The notes: generated by a model not told the origin, from the sequence alone. 5,177 bases of DNA from Elusimicrobiota bacterium (GCA_023249695.1 JAHFCD010000218.1:1-5177); one strand, 5' to 3'; counted from the stretch's first letter, positions 1-4,874 are shown. A program made the numbers and translations.

Positions 1-360
1 GGCATGATGCAGGGAGAGCTCAAGCAGACGGAGGGGGAGCACGACGCGGCCCTGACCTCCTTCACGCGCGCCGTCGAGGTCGCCCCGGAGCCGCTCAAGC
101 CCTTCGCCGCGGCCGAGAAGATCTCCGCCCTGGAAGCCGCGGGCAAGCCCGCCGAGTGCATCGCCGCGGCGCAGACCTTCCTGGACGCGAACGCCGACCA
201 TTTCCTGGGCCCGCAGGTTCAGGAGGCCCTGGCGCGCTGCCAACTGGCCGCCGGACAGGCCGACGCCGCGCGCGCCACCTGGCAGAAGATCTCCCTCCAA
301 TACCCCGACACGCCCTGGGCGATGCGCGCGAACGCCCGGCTTCAACCGACTACTAAATAA
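1..360 (+). CDS. TPR-repeat protein, C-terminal part (5' end outside window)
   Basis: The reading frame is open from the first base and stops with TAA at 358-360, so this is probably the tail of a longer gene; the Met codons at 4 and 7 are more likely internal. The visible 119 residues form about three helix-turn-helix units of TPR type. The first contains 'GEHDAALTSFTRAVEVAPEP', the second runs from 'KPFAAAEKISALEAAGK' and the third contains 'LAAGQADAARATWQKI', with the usual small residues (G, A) at turn positions and a Tyr-Pro followed by a Trp near the end. C-terminal units of this kind occur in YfgM/BamD-like and other periplasmic or envelope TPR scaffolds, which bind partner proteins and are not enzymes. 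Without the N-terminus no signal peptide or membrane anchor can be judged, so the exact role is open. No T-run terminator is visible after the stop. The downstream barrel gene has its own promoter and is probably a separate transcription unit. Confidence 0.8.
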   Translation, partial: GMMQGELKQTEGEHDAALTSFTRAVEVAPEPLKPFAAAEKISALEAAGKPAECIAAAQTFLDANADHFLGPQVQEALARCQLAAGQADAARATWQKISLQYPDTPWAMRANARLQPTTK

Positions 361-415
361 CACTCAACAACACTCGGTGGATGGCACAGCCGCGTGACGG
401 ACGTGTGTTAAAGAG

Positions 416-445
416 TTGACAAGGCCAAAACACCTTTGCTAGATT
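416..445 (+). promoter_or_regulatory. sigma70-type promoter of the first barrel gene
   Basis: A perfect -35 hexamer TTGACA (416-421) is followed after 18 bases by TAGATT (440-445, four of six matches to TATAAT). The -10 is preceded by TG at 437-438, giving an extended -10 (TGCTAGATT). The predicted transcription start is about 452, which leaves a leader of about 130 nt before the ATG at 582. The full -35 plus extended -10 suggests strong expression, as expected for a major outer-membrane protein. Confidence 0.75.
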
Positions 446-463
446 CCGTGCGTCGCATTCGCA

Positions 464-489
464 AGGAGCCGCAAAGAACTGGCGCTCCT
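464..489 (+). promoter_or_regulatory. first stem-loop of the 5' leader
   Basis: AGGAGC (464-469) pairs with GCTCCT (484-489), enclosing a 14-nt loop. It begins about 12 nt after the predicted transcription start. It would sequester the AGGAG at 464-468, but that sequence is too far from the ATG to act as a ribosome-binding site. It may simply protect the 5' end of the mRNA. Confidence 0.4.
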
Positions 490-492
490 GTC

Positions 493-558
493 GTACGTAG
501 GCCCCGTCAAAAGCGGGGTATGACGTGAGTATCCCCGCTGAAACGGGGCTTACGATAC
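493..558 (+). promoter_or_regulatory. long two-part hairpin in the 5' leader, possible switch
   Basis: Outer arms 493-507 and 543-558 pair over 15 positions, with one G-U pair and one bulged A at 555. Inner arms AGCGGGG (512-518) and CCCCGCT (533-539) pair perfectly, with a small internal loop between the two stems. The same bases can form a different fold of two tandem hairpins, each CCCCG-loop-CGGGG (502-506 with 514-518, and 533-537 with 544-548). The two folds exclude each other. The element ends 7 nt before the AGAGG ribosome-binding sequence (566-570), so folding could affect translation or mRNA stability. It does not match any riboswitch class I can recognise by eye. No T-run follows, so it is not an intrinsic terminator. 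Confidence 0.55.
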
Positions 559-581
559 AAACAAGAGAGGAAATAAGAGCA

Positions 582-2030
582 ATGAAAAAGCTCCTGGGAA
601 CGACGTTAGCCCTGGCCATGTTCGTGCCGGCCGGTGCGAATGCTGAGTTGTTGAAGAACCTCAAGGTGAGCGGTCAGCTGGACGTGACCGCGGTCTCCGC
701 GCAGAACACGCGGGACTTCGTGACCCGCCCCGACGGCGCGAACGGCGGTTCCGGACCTTCCGTCGCCGGCATCACCACGGGCAACGACCGCATCGGTCAT
801 GCCTTCACCCGCACGCTGCTGTCGGTCGACTGGGACCTGCTGGACGACGTGCACGCCCGCGTGACGCTCGTCAAGGGCGCCACCGGCGCCAGCAACGTCG
901 CCCCGCGCACCTACGGCTCGAACCCCGAGACCGTGCAGGAGTGGCAGACGAACACCCTCGTTCAGGAAGCGAGCGTCAAGATCGACAAGCTCGCCGGCCT
1001 GTTCGACACGACCATCGGCCGCCAGTTCTACGGCGAAGCCGGTGATCTGATCGCCTACTTCGGCCCGCGCGACAACTACGGCTACCGGACCGAAGCGCTC
1101 GACGCGTTCCGCTTCGACTGGAACGGCGAGCACCTGTCCCTCACCGGACTTGCCGGCCGCACGTCGGACGGCACGCTCGGGCAGACCGGCGCCCAGGCGA
1201 CGTCGACGGACCTCCGCGGCCTCATCGTCTCCTGCAAGATGCACGAGATGGTCAAGCCGACGCTGTACCTCTACAACGCCCAGGGCCACGCCGTCGGCGG
1301 CGCGGGCGTGACGGTCGCCGGAAAGAACACCAACCTGTACATCGCCGGCCTCAAGGCGAAGATCACGGCGGGTGGCCTCTCGGCGCACGTCGAAGGCGCG
1401 AAGAACTTCGGCGACGACCGCTCGTCGTTCGCCAACAACGCGCTTGGACCGAAGTCCGGCCGCTTCACGGGCTGGGCGGTTCTGACCAAGATCGCTTACA
1501 AGATTGATCTGTCGAACGTCGGCATGATCACGCCTTGGGGCGAGTTCGGCATGGGCACCGGCGACGCGAACTTCGCGCACGCCGGCAACGGTGACTTCCA
1601 GGCGATCAACTCCGACTACCGCCCGGGTGGCATCTACGGCCGCTTCGACCAGGGCTCGGCGTCCGCTCTCGGCGGCGCCATCACCAACGGCACCAACGGC
1701 AGCGCGGCCTCCAACGGCCTCACGAACCGCGTGATCTGGGGCCTCGGCACCAAGGCCTCGGCGGCTTCTCTCGAGAAGCTGACCTTGGGCTTGGGCTTCT
1801 ACCGCTACGCGTTCCATCGCGTCGCGCCGAAGACCGACGGCACGAAGGTCTCCCGCAACATCGGCTCGGAAATCGATGTGACGGTGGACTGGAAGCACTC
1901 GGAGAACGTCAGCCTCGGCGTCACGTTGGGTCAGTTCCTGCCCGGCGCGCACATCAAGGACCTCAAGGGCGACAACGCGGCCATGAACCCCGCGCGCCTC
2001 GCGGCCCTGGACGTCAAGATCAAGTTCTAA
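582..2030 (+). CDS. outer-membrane beta-barrel protein (porin / AlgE-like)
   Basis: The 482-residue product starts with a clear Sec signal peptide: MKK, a hydrophobic core LGTTLALAMFVPAG, then the ANA cleavage site, probably cut after residue 21. The rest is rich in Gly, Asn, Thr and alternating hydrophobic residues, and ends in 'LDVKIKF'. A terminal Phe after an alternating strand is the classic beta-signal read by the BAM machinery. 'TIGRQFYGEAGD' (about 144-155) followed by 'ALDAFRFDW' (172-180) resembles the Gly-Arg-Gln...Asp-Ala-Phe-Arg pattern of porins and alginate-export (AlgE-like) barrels. It therefore probably forms a diffusion or export channel; the substrate is unknown. There is one Cys (residue 218), unusual for a barrel but probably unimportant. 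I chose the ATG at 582 because it puts the signal peptide at the N-terminus and has AGAGG (566-570) 11 nt upstream. An upstream in-frame GTG at 525 would lie inside the leader hairpin and add 19 residues before the signal peptide. A strong promoter and terminator flank the gene, so it is likely monocistronic. Envelope location is firm; the family assignment is tentative. Confidence 0.9.
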   Translation: MKKLLGTTLALAMFVPAGANAELLKNLKVSGQLDVTAVSAQNTRDFVTRPDGANGGSGPSVAGITTGNDRIGHAFTRTLLSVDWDLLDDVHARVTLVKGATGASNVAPRTYGSNPETVQEWQTNTLVQEASVKIDKLAGLFDTTIGRQFYGEAGDLIAYFGPRDNYGYRTEALDAFRFDWNGEHLSLTGLAGRTSDGTLGQTGAQATSTDLRGLIVSCKMHEMVKPTLYLYNAQGHAVGGAGVTVAGKNTNLYIAGLKAKITAGGLSAHVEGAKNFGDDRSSFANNALGPKSGRFTGWAVLTKIAYKIDLSNVGMITPWGEFGMGTGDANFAHAGNGDFQAINSDYRPGGIYGRFDQGSASALGGAITNGTNGSAASNGLTNRVIWGLGTKASAASLEKLTLGLGFYRYAFHRVAPKTDGTKVSRNIGSEIDVTVDWKHSENVSLGVTLGQFLPGAHIKDLKGDNAAMNPARLAALDVKIKF

Positions 2031-2053
2031 GAATCATCTAGAACGACAGTAAA

Positions 2054-2108
2054 GGCCCCCCGGCGCGATTCGCCTTAGGCGAATCGAACCGGGGGGTTCT
2101 TTTTTTTT
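2054..2108 (+). terminator. strong intrinsic terminator after the first barrel gene
   Basis: A lower stem of CCCCCCGG (2056-2063) pairs with CCGGGGGG (2089-2096). An upper stem of CGATTCGCC (2066-2074) pairs with GGCGAATCG (2078-2086), closed by a TTA loop, and a 2x2 internal loop separates the stems. After TTC comes an unbroken run of nine T (2100-2108). It begins 24 bases after the TAA at 2030. Confidence 0.95.
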
Positions 2109-2116
2109 GCTAGGAT
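2108..2116 (+). promoter_or_regulatory. possible extended -10 at the start of the second barrel gene
   Basis: TGCTAGGAT overlaps the last T of the terminator run and closely resembles TGCTAGATT in the promoter at 437-445. Used as an extended -10, it would start transcription at about 2122-2124, giving an mRNA with almost no leader before the ATG at 2125. No good -35 exists, because the -35 position falls in the GC-rich terminator stem. The TAGGA within it could instead serve as the Shine-Dalgarno sequence (gap of 9 nt), which would require read-through transcription. The sequence alone does not decide between the two. Confidence 0.35.
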
Positions 2117-2124
2117 TTCGATCG

Positions 2125-3495
2125 ATGCGATTGCTTTCGCTCGCCGCTCTGCTCGCCGCCGGCTTCTCCTCCGCCCACGCGGCGAGCCTGGACGTGACCG
2201 CCGCCTATAAGATGAAGGCGGCCTCCTACTCCAACCTCCACTACAACACGGGCGACAAGAACTCCCACTCGTTCATCACCAACGACGCGCGCCTGGGCAT
2301 CGCGGTGCGCAAGATCCCGCTCGAGCAGCGCGGGGGGGAAGACGTCACGATGGACCTCGGCATCGTGCTGCGCGCCATCGGCGTGTCCGGCTCGACCGCC
2401 GCCGTCGCCTCGCCCTTCGACCGCATCGCCGCCTACTACCCCAGCTCGAACCTGACGCCGTTCATCGAGAACGCCTACCTGAAGGTCCATCGCCTCTGGG
2501 GCTATCCGTGGGAAGCGACGTTCGGCCGGCAAAACTACCGCCTCGGCTCCGGCCTCCTGCTCGATGACGACGGCGCGGGCCTGACGGGCGCCAGCGCCCG
2601 GGGCGAGCTGCCATGGTGGAACATGAAGCTCGAAGGCTTCCTCTTCAACGACCGCAACCCCATGAACGCGACGGGGCCGAACAGCCTCGACCTCGCCGGG
2701 CTCTCGGTGGATCTTCCCGGCGAAGGCGTCTGGCAGCTGAACCAGCTCTTCGAGCGCGATCGGGGCAATCAGACCGTCTACGGCTGCAGCTACCCGGGCA
2801 ATCCGCAGGCCAACGGCTGCCTCGTGTCGAAGGCGGTGCGCAGCTTCACCAGCCTGCGCTACCAGATCAGCTACGGGCCGATGGTGTTCGACGGCGAGGC
2901 CGCGCTGCAGAAAGGCTACGCGACCCCGACCGGCCTCACGCCCTCGGGCAACCACATCACCTACAACGGCAACGCCGAGGTCGTGCGCATGAAGTGGAAG
3001 CAGGCCCTATGGAAGACCGCCGAGGGCATCGCCCGCATGTCGGTCGCCCGCGGCAGCGGCGACAATCCCGACACGGCGACGACCGACGAGGCATTCTTCC
3101 CCAGCCGCGGCCACCGCTACAACGGCCTCGAGCGCGTCGGCTTCGGAGAGCTCTTCGCCGCGACCGCGTACGACGCGTTCGGGGGGAACTACTCCACGAC
3201 CACCGCCAACGGCATGCGCAACGGCGCCAGCGGCCTGCTGGTGGTCGGGGCCGGCTACACGCCGCCCGCCTATAAGAGCCTCACGCTCGACATCGACTTC
3301 TTCCTGTACCAGGCCGAACGCATCTCCGCGGGATCCCGCACCCTGGGCACGGAGTGGGATGTGCGCCTGCGCTACCCGATCCGCGACCAGTTGAGCATCT
3401 CCGCCGCGATGGCCTACTTCCGCGCCGGCAAGTTCACGGACGCGGGCCGCTCGATCGCCCGCAAGTACTCCTTCGAAGTCTCCGGCCGCTTCTAA
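2125..3495 (+). CDS. outer-membrane beta-barrel protein (AlgE-like / porin), second copy
   Basis: The 456-residue product has a signal peptide MRLLSLAALLAAGFSSAHA, probably cut after residue 19 (motif AHA). The mature part is dense in aromatic and alternating strands and ends in 'YSFEVSGRF', again with the C-terminal Phe of BAM substrates. 'FIENAYLKV' (113-121) followed by 'ATFGRQNYRLGSGLLLDDDG' (131-150) resembles the conserved early-strand Gly-Arg-Gln region of alginate-export-type barrels and parallels 'TIGRQFYGEAGD' in the upstream gene. The two are probably distant relatives with the same general role, an outer-membrane channel of unknown substrate. Two Cys (221 and 232) flank a short Pro/Gly/Asn-rich stretch and could form a disulfide in an extracellular loop. 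The ATG at 2125 is chosen because it begins the signal peptide and has TAGGA (2111-2115) at good spacing; a TTG at 2107 inside the terminator T-run would add six residues and is unlikely. Expression relative to the upstream gene is unusual because a strong terminator lies immediately before it. Confidence 0.9.
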   Translation: MRLLSLAALLAAGFSSAHAASLDVTAAYKMKAASYSNLHYNTGDKNSHSFITNDARLGIAVRKIPLEQRGGEDVTMDLGIVLRAIGVSGSTAAVASPFDRIAAYYPSSNLTPFIENAYLKVHRLWGYPWEATFGRQNYRLGSGLLLDDDGAGLTGASARGELPWWNMKLEGFLFNDRNPMNATGPNSLDLAGLSVDLPGEGVWQLNQLFERDRGNQTVYGCSYPGNPQANGCLVSKAVRSFTSLRYQISYGPMVFDGEAALQKGYATPTGLTPSGNHITYNGNAEVVRMKWKQALWKTAEGIARMSVARGSGDNPDTATTDEAFFPSRGHRYNGLERVGFGELFAATAYDAFGGNYSTTTANGMRNGASGLLVVGAGYTPPAYKSLTLDIDFFLYQAERISAGSRTLGTEWDVRLRYPIRDQLSISAAMAYFRAGKFTDAGRSIARKYSFEVSGRF

Positions 3496-3535
3496 GCGCC
3501 CGCCTTCCCGCAAGCTCCCCCGGTGACAGGCCTTC

Positions 3536-3553
3536 GAATTCGTTGAATTCTTT
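3536..3553 (+). terminator. weak hairpin downstream of the second barrel gene
   Basis: GAATTC (3536-3541), GTT, then GAATTC (3545-3550) can fold into a 6-bp stem followed by only TTT. It is the nearest terminator-like structure after the stop at 3495. The AT-rich stem and short T-run make termination here doubtful. Confidence 0.25.
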
Positions 3554-3652
3554 GGGCGCCGCCGCCCGCGTCAGCGCTCAAAACGAAGCGTGTCGTTTAC
3601 GGCGCGTAAGCTGGCTCCAGAACCCGATGATGGCCAGACGTTGATCGTTCTG

Positions 3653-3680
3653 AAAACGGGCGCGCTCGCGCAAGCGCCCG
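3653..3680 (-). terminator. minus-strand terminator-like hairpin
   Basis: On the minus strand CGGGCGC (3680-3674) pairs with GCGCCCG (3663-3657) across a 10-nt loop and is followed by TTTT (3656-3653). The stem is strong but the T-run is short. It would suit a minus-strand transcript crossing the hairpin-rich stretch 3680-4010. No convincing minus-strand promoter was found. Confidence 0.25.
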
Positions 3681-3937
3681 ATTCACCTTGGTACGCCCAA
3701 GTTGGAATCCGAACCCCGCGTCCCAGCGCCCATCCGGCAAGGGCTGAAGCCTCTCCTCCGGGACCGCCAGGGGCTCCCGAGGACCAATTCCAGGCCCTGT
3801 TACGCCCGTAATTCCAGCGCCCAATCTAGGGTCGTTTCCGGTCGTTTTAAGGCCTACCGGGCGCCCGTCAGGGACTCTTCAGTCGCCGGAACGGGATTAA
3901 GGCGCTCGCGCCTTGACCTTAAACCGGCGCCGGTCCA

Positions 3938-3962
3938 CCCCCGCCGGACATCAAGGCGGGGG
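3938..3962. repeat. GC-rich inverted repeat
   Basis: CCCCCGCC (3938-3945) and GGCGGGGG (3955-3962) are perfect inverted copies around a 9-nt loop. It lies 2 bases before the next, longer hairpin. Confidence 0.6.
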
Positions 3963-3964
3963 GA

Positions 3965-4010
3965 GGGGAAAACTCCGATTCGCCGTCGAGGATTCCCCGG
4001 AGTTATCCCC
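3965..4010. repeat. long inverted repeat, 13-position arms
   Basis: GGGGAAAACTCCG (3965-3977) and CGGAGTTATCCCC (3998-4010) are inverted copies with a single A-A mismatch, around a 20-nt loop. It is the longest stem in the intergenic region and has no T-run on either side, so it is not an obvious terminator. The downstream arm contains TTATCCCC, a poor match to a DnaA box. Confidence 0.65.
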
Positions 4011-4027
4011 CGGCCGTCCACCGCCGC

Positions 4028-4045
4028 ATGACCTTACCCGGTCAT
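4028..4045. promoter_or_regulatory. inverted repeat ATGACC-6-GGTCAT, possible operator
   Basis: ATGACC (4028-4033) and GGTCAT (4040-4045) are perfect inverted half-sites separated by six bases. The size and symmetry fit a dimeric regulator site. It sits at the boundary between the hairpin-rich DNA and the CTTAT motif cluster, about 130 bases before the winged-helix gene. The binding protein is unknown. Confidence 0.35.
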
Positions 4046-4048
4046 ATA

Positions 4049-4172
4049 TGTCTTATCGCACATTCTTATGTCGCAAATTTTGTCTTATACAAACAACACG
4101 GGGCCATCTAATCATCTATTCACGACTTATCCACAGCCGGTAGACCTTTTCGCTGACATATGCGACAATAAG
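4049..4172. repeat. cluster of five CTTAT-centred motifs upstream of the winged-helix gene
   Basis: CTTAT occurs at 4052-4056, 4065-4069, 4084-4088 and 4126-4130 on the + strand, and at 4168-4172 on the minus strand. Several copies have a longer match: CTTATCGCA (4052-4060), CTTATGTCGCA (4065-4075) and, on the minus strand, CTTATTGTCGCA (4172-4161). TGTCTTAT appears exactly at 4049-4056 and 4081-4088. The starts at 4052, 4084 and 4126 are 32 and 42 bases apart, close to three and four helical turns. The final copy is 3 bases from the ATG at 4176, where a bound protein would block expression. Confidence 0.5.
4127..4135 (+). promoter_or_regulatory. perfect DnaA box TTATCCACA
   Basis: TTATCCACA is identical to the high-affinity DnaA-box consensus. 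TTATACAAA at 4085-4093 is a second copy with one deviation from TTWTNCACA. A single perfect box can occur by chance or regulate a promoter; two near an AT-rich tract are suggestive of an origin but not sufficient to call one. Confidence 0.5.
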
Positions 4173-4175
4173 GCC

Positions 4176-4682
4176 ATGAACCCCCATCGCGTCAGACTCA
4201 AGCTGCCCAACGGAGCCGAGCTCGAGGTCGAAGGCGACGCGGAGTTCGTGCGTCAGGAGCGCGAGGAGTTCGTGCTGCGCCAGACGCCCAGCGCCGGCGC
4301 CGCCGCCACTGATCCCTATCGCGAGCCGAGGGTCGACTGGAACGCGGTGGTCGAAGCCAAGAGCGGGGCCCTGACCTTGCGCGGCAAGATCCAGGGCGGC
4401 GACAAGGCCGGCAAGGATGCCTGCCTGGTGCTCCTCATGGCCTCGGAGAGGCTCCTCAGCCAACCCAAGCCCACGGCGACCATGGTGGCCAAGTGGCTGC
4501 GCGCCTCGGGGTATCCCATAGGACGCATGGACCGCACGCTCCAGGACGCGATCGCCCAGGGCGAACTGCTGTCCTCGGGCTCGCGCCGGTCCCGGCGCTA
4601 CGAGCTCACGGCCACCGGCAAGATCCGGGCTCTTCTCCTGGCCGAACAGCTGACCCAAACCGTCCTCGGCAAGCGCCCCTAA
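4176..4682 (+). CDS. small protein with C-terminal winged-helix DNA-binding domain
   Basis: The 168-residue product has two parts. Residues 5-33 ('RVRLKLPNGAELEVEGD' then 'AEFVRQEREEFV') predict a beta-hairpin followed by a helix. A Pro/Ala-rich linker follows at about 37-50. Residues 80-163 look like a winged helix: helix 1 'DACLVLLMASERLL' (81-94), helix 2 'TATMVAKWLRASGY' (100-113), a recognition-type helix about 116-130, a basic wing 'SSGSRRSRRYELT' (133-145) and a final helix 146-163. It has no signal peptide or membrane segment, so it is probably a cytoplasmic DNA-binding regulator. I do not recognise a named family. The ATG at 4176 is preferred because 'MNPHRVRLKLPNG' is a natural N-terminus; the frame is open back to an ATG at 4068, but that stretch is AT-rich and lies over the repeated motifs. 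There is no good Shine-Dalgarno sequence: AAGG (4170-4173) is only 2 nt away. A weak -35/-10 pair, TAGACC (4141-4146) and GACAAT (4164-4169) with a 17-base spacer, would place the transcription start at the ATG itself. Confidence 0.85.
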   Translation: MNPHRVRLKLPNGAELEVEGDAEFVRQEREEFVLRQTPSAGAAATDPYREPRVDWNAVVEAKSGALTLRGKIQGGDKAGKDACLVLLMASERLLSQPKPTATMVAKWLRASGYPIGRMDRTLQDAIAQGELLSSGSRRSRRYELTATGKIRALLLAEQLTQTVLGKRP

Positions 4683-4727
4683 CCCAGGCAAAAGCGCCCG
4701 AACCCGCGCACCGAAGACTCGCCTGGG
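4683..4727 (+). repeat. inverted repeat directly after the winged-helix gene
   Basis: CCCAGGC (4683-4689), adjacent to the stop codon, is complementary to GCCTGGG (4721-4727) across 31 bases. GCCTGGG could alternatively pair with GCCCAGGGC (4742-4750) with a bulge. No T-run follows, so it is not a standard terminator. Confidence 0.35.
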
Positions 4728-4806
4728 CCACCCGCGCCTGCGCCCAGGGCAGGGGAAACCCGGCGGGATAAGTCGCGCCCGCCTTAAACCCACCGCGGCG
4801 CGCCGG

Positions 4807-4847
4807 AGAAACCGACCAGACCAGTCGCGACTGTCTTTGGTTTCTTT
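4807..4847 (+). terminator. hairpin with T-rich tail, possible terminator of the winged-helix gene
   Basis: AGAAACC (4807-4813) pairs with GGTTTCT (4839-4845). Inside lie AGA/TCT and the perfect 12-base palindrome CAGTCGCGACTG (4822-4833). The 3' arm runs into TTTCTTTACT (4841-4850), a broken T-rich tail. It is about 125 bases after the stop at 4682. The interrupted stem and tail make it a weaker terminator than the one at 2054-2108. Confidence 0.4.
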
Positions 4848-4874
4848 ACTATTGATAATATTTATTATGTTGCT
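4841..4874. other. AT-rich patch
   Basis: This stretch is strongly AT-rich in otherwise GC-rich DNA and contains ATAATATTTATTAT-type symmetry (ATAAT, loop, ATTAT). It could be a promoter region for a gene beyond the window (TATTAT at 4863-4868 is -10-like but lacks a -35), an easily melted site, or just the tail of the hairpin before it. Confidence 0.4.

Larger units (their letters stand above)
3657..4010. ncRNA. candidate structured RNA or cruciform-rich DNA, strand unknown
   Basis: Successive inverted repeats cover much of this stretch: 3657-3663/3674-3680 (7 bp), 3680-3691/3697-3709 (CTTGG and GATTC arms), 3755-3763/3775-3782 (8 bp with one bulge), 3864-3868/3891-3895 with an inner ACT/AGT stem, 3899-3904/3909-3914 (AAGGCG/CGCCTT), the palindrome ACCGGCGCCGGT (3923-3934), 3938-3945/3955-3962 (8 bp) and 3965-3977/3998-4010 (13 positions, one A-A mismatch). 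By eye it lacks the signatures of RNase P RNA, tmRNA, SRP RNA or a tRNA. GC-rich DNA forms chance hairpins easily, so a functional RNA is only a hypothesis. Read on the minus strand, a terminator-like hairpin ends it at 3653-3680. Confidence 0.3.
3496..4175. other. 680-base intergenic region without a convincing gene
   Basis: Open frames here are short, overlap each other on both strands, and encode Arg/Pro-rich sequence with no recognisable domain or good ribosome-binding site. The region has three parts. Positions 3496-3656 have only small palindromes, such as TTACGGCGCGTAA at 3597-3609. Positions 3657-4045 are GC-rich and full of inverted repeats. Positions 4046-4175 are AT-richer and carry repeated CTTAT motifs and a DnaA box. 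Confidence 0.8.

Noticed and set aside
525..581. GTG start at 525 extending the first barrel protein by 19 residues
   Set aside because: It lies inside the leader hairpin, has no ribosome-binding site, and would bury the signal peptide behind extra charged residues. The ATG at 582 fits better.
606..1952. Long minus-strand open frame opposite the first barrel gene
   Set aside because: It is an Arg/Val/Ala-rich shadow produced by the high third-position GC of the + strand gene, with no domain or ribosome-binding site. The same holds for minus-strand frames opposite 2125-3495 and 4176-4682.
3680..3750. tRNA on the minus strand (GGGGTTCGGATTCC resembles a T-arm)
   Set aside because: The T-stem does not pair properly, and no acceptor stem, D-arm or anticodon arm can be placed around it.
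3640..4010. RNase P RNA, tmRNA, SRP RNA or group II intron
   Set aside because: None of the hallmark sequences (such as GAGGAAAGTCC of RNase P, a tmRNA T-arm with CCA, the SRP GGAAGCAGC region, or an intron domain V) was found on either strand.
3702..4031. 109-codon + strand frame in the intergenic region
   Set aside because: The product is an Arg/Pro/Ser-rich sequence with no recognisable domain. The frame runs through many inverted repeats and lacks a ribosome-binding site.
4043..4050. CATATATG palindrome as an independent operator
   Set aside because: An 8-base AT palindrome is too short to support on its own and overlaps the GGTCAT half-site and the first CTTAT motif.
4068..4175. ATG at 4068 extending the winged-helix protein by 36 residues
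   Set aside because: The extra segment has AT-rich composition unlike the gene, overlaps the repeated motifs and DnaA box, and lacks a ribosome-binding site.
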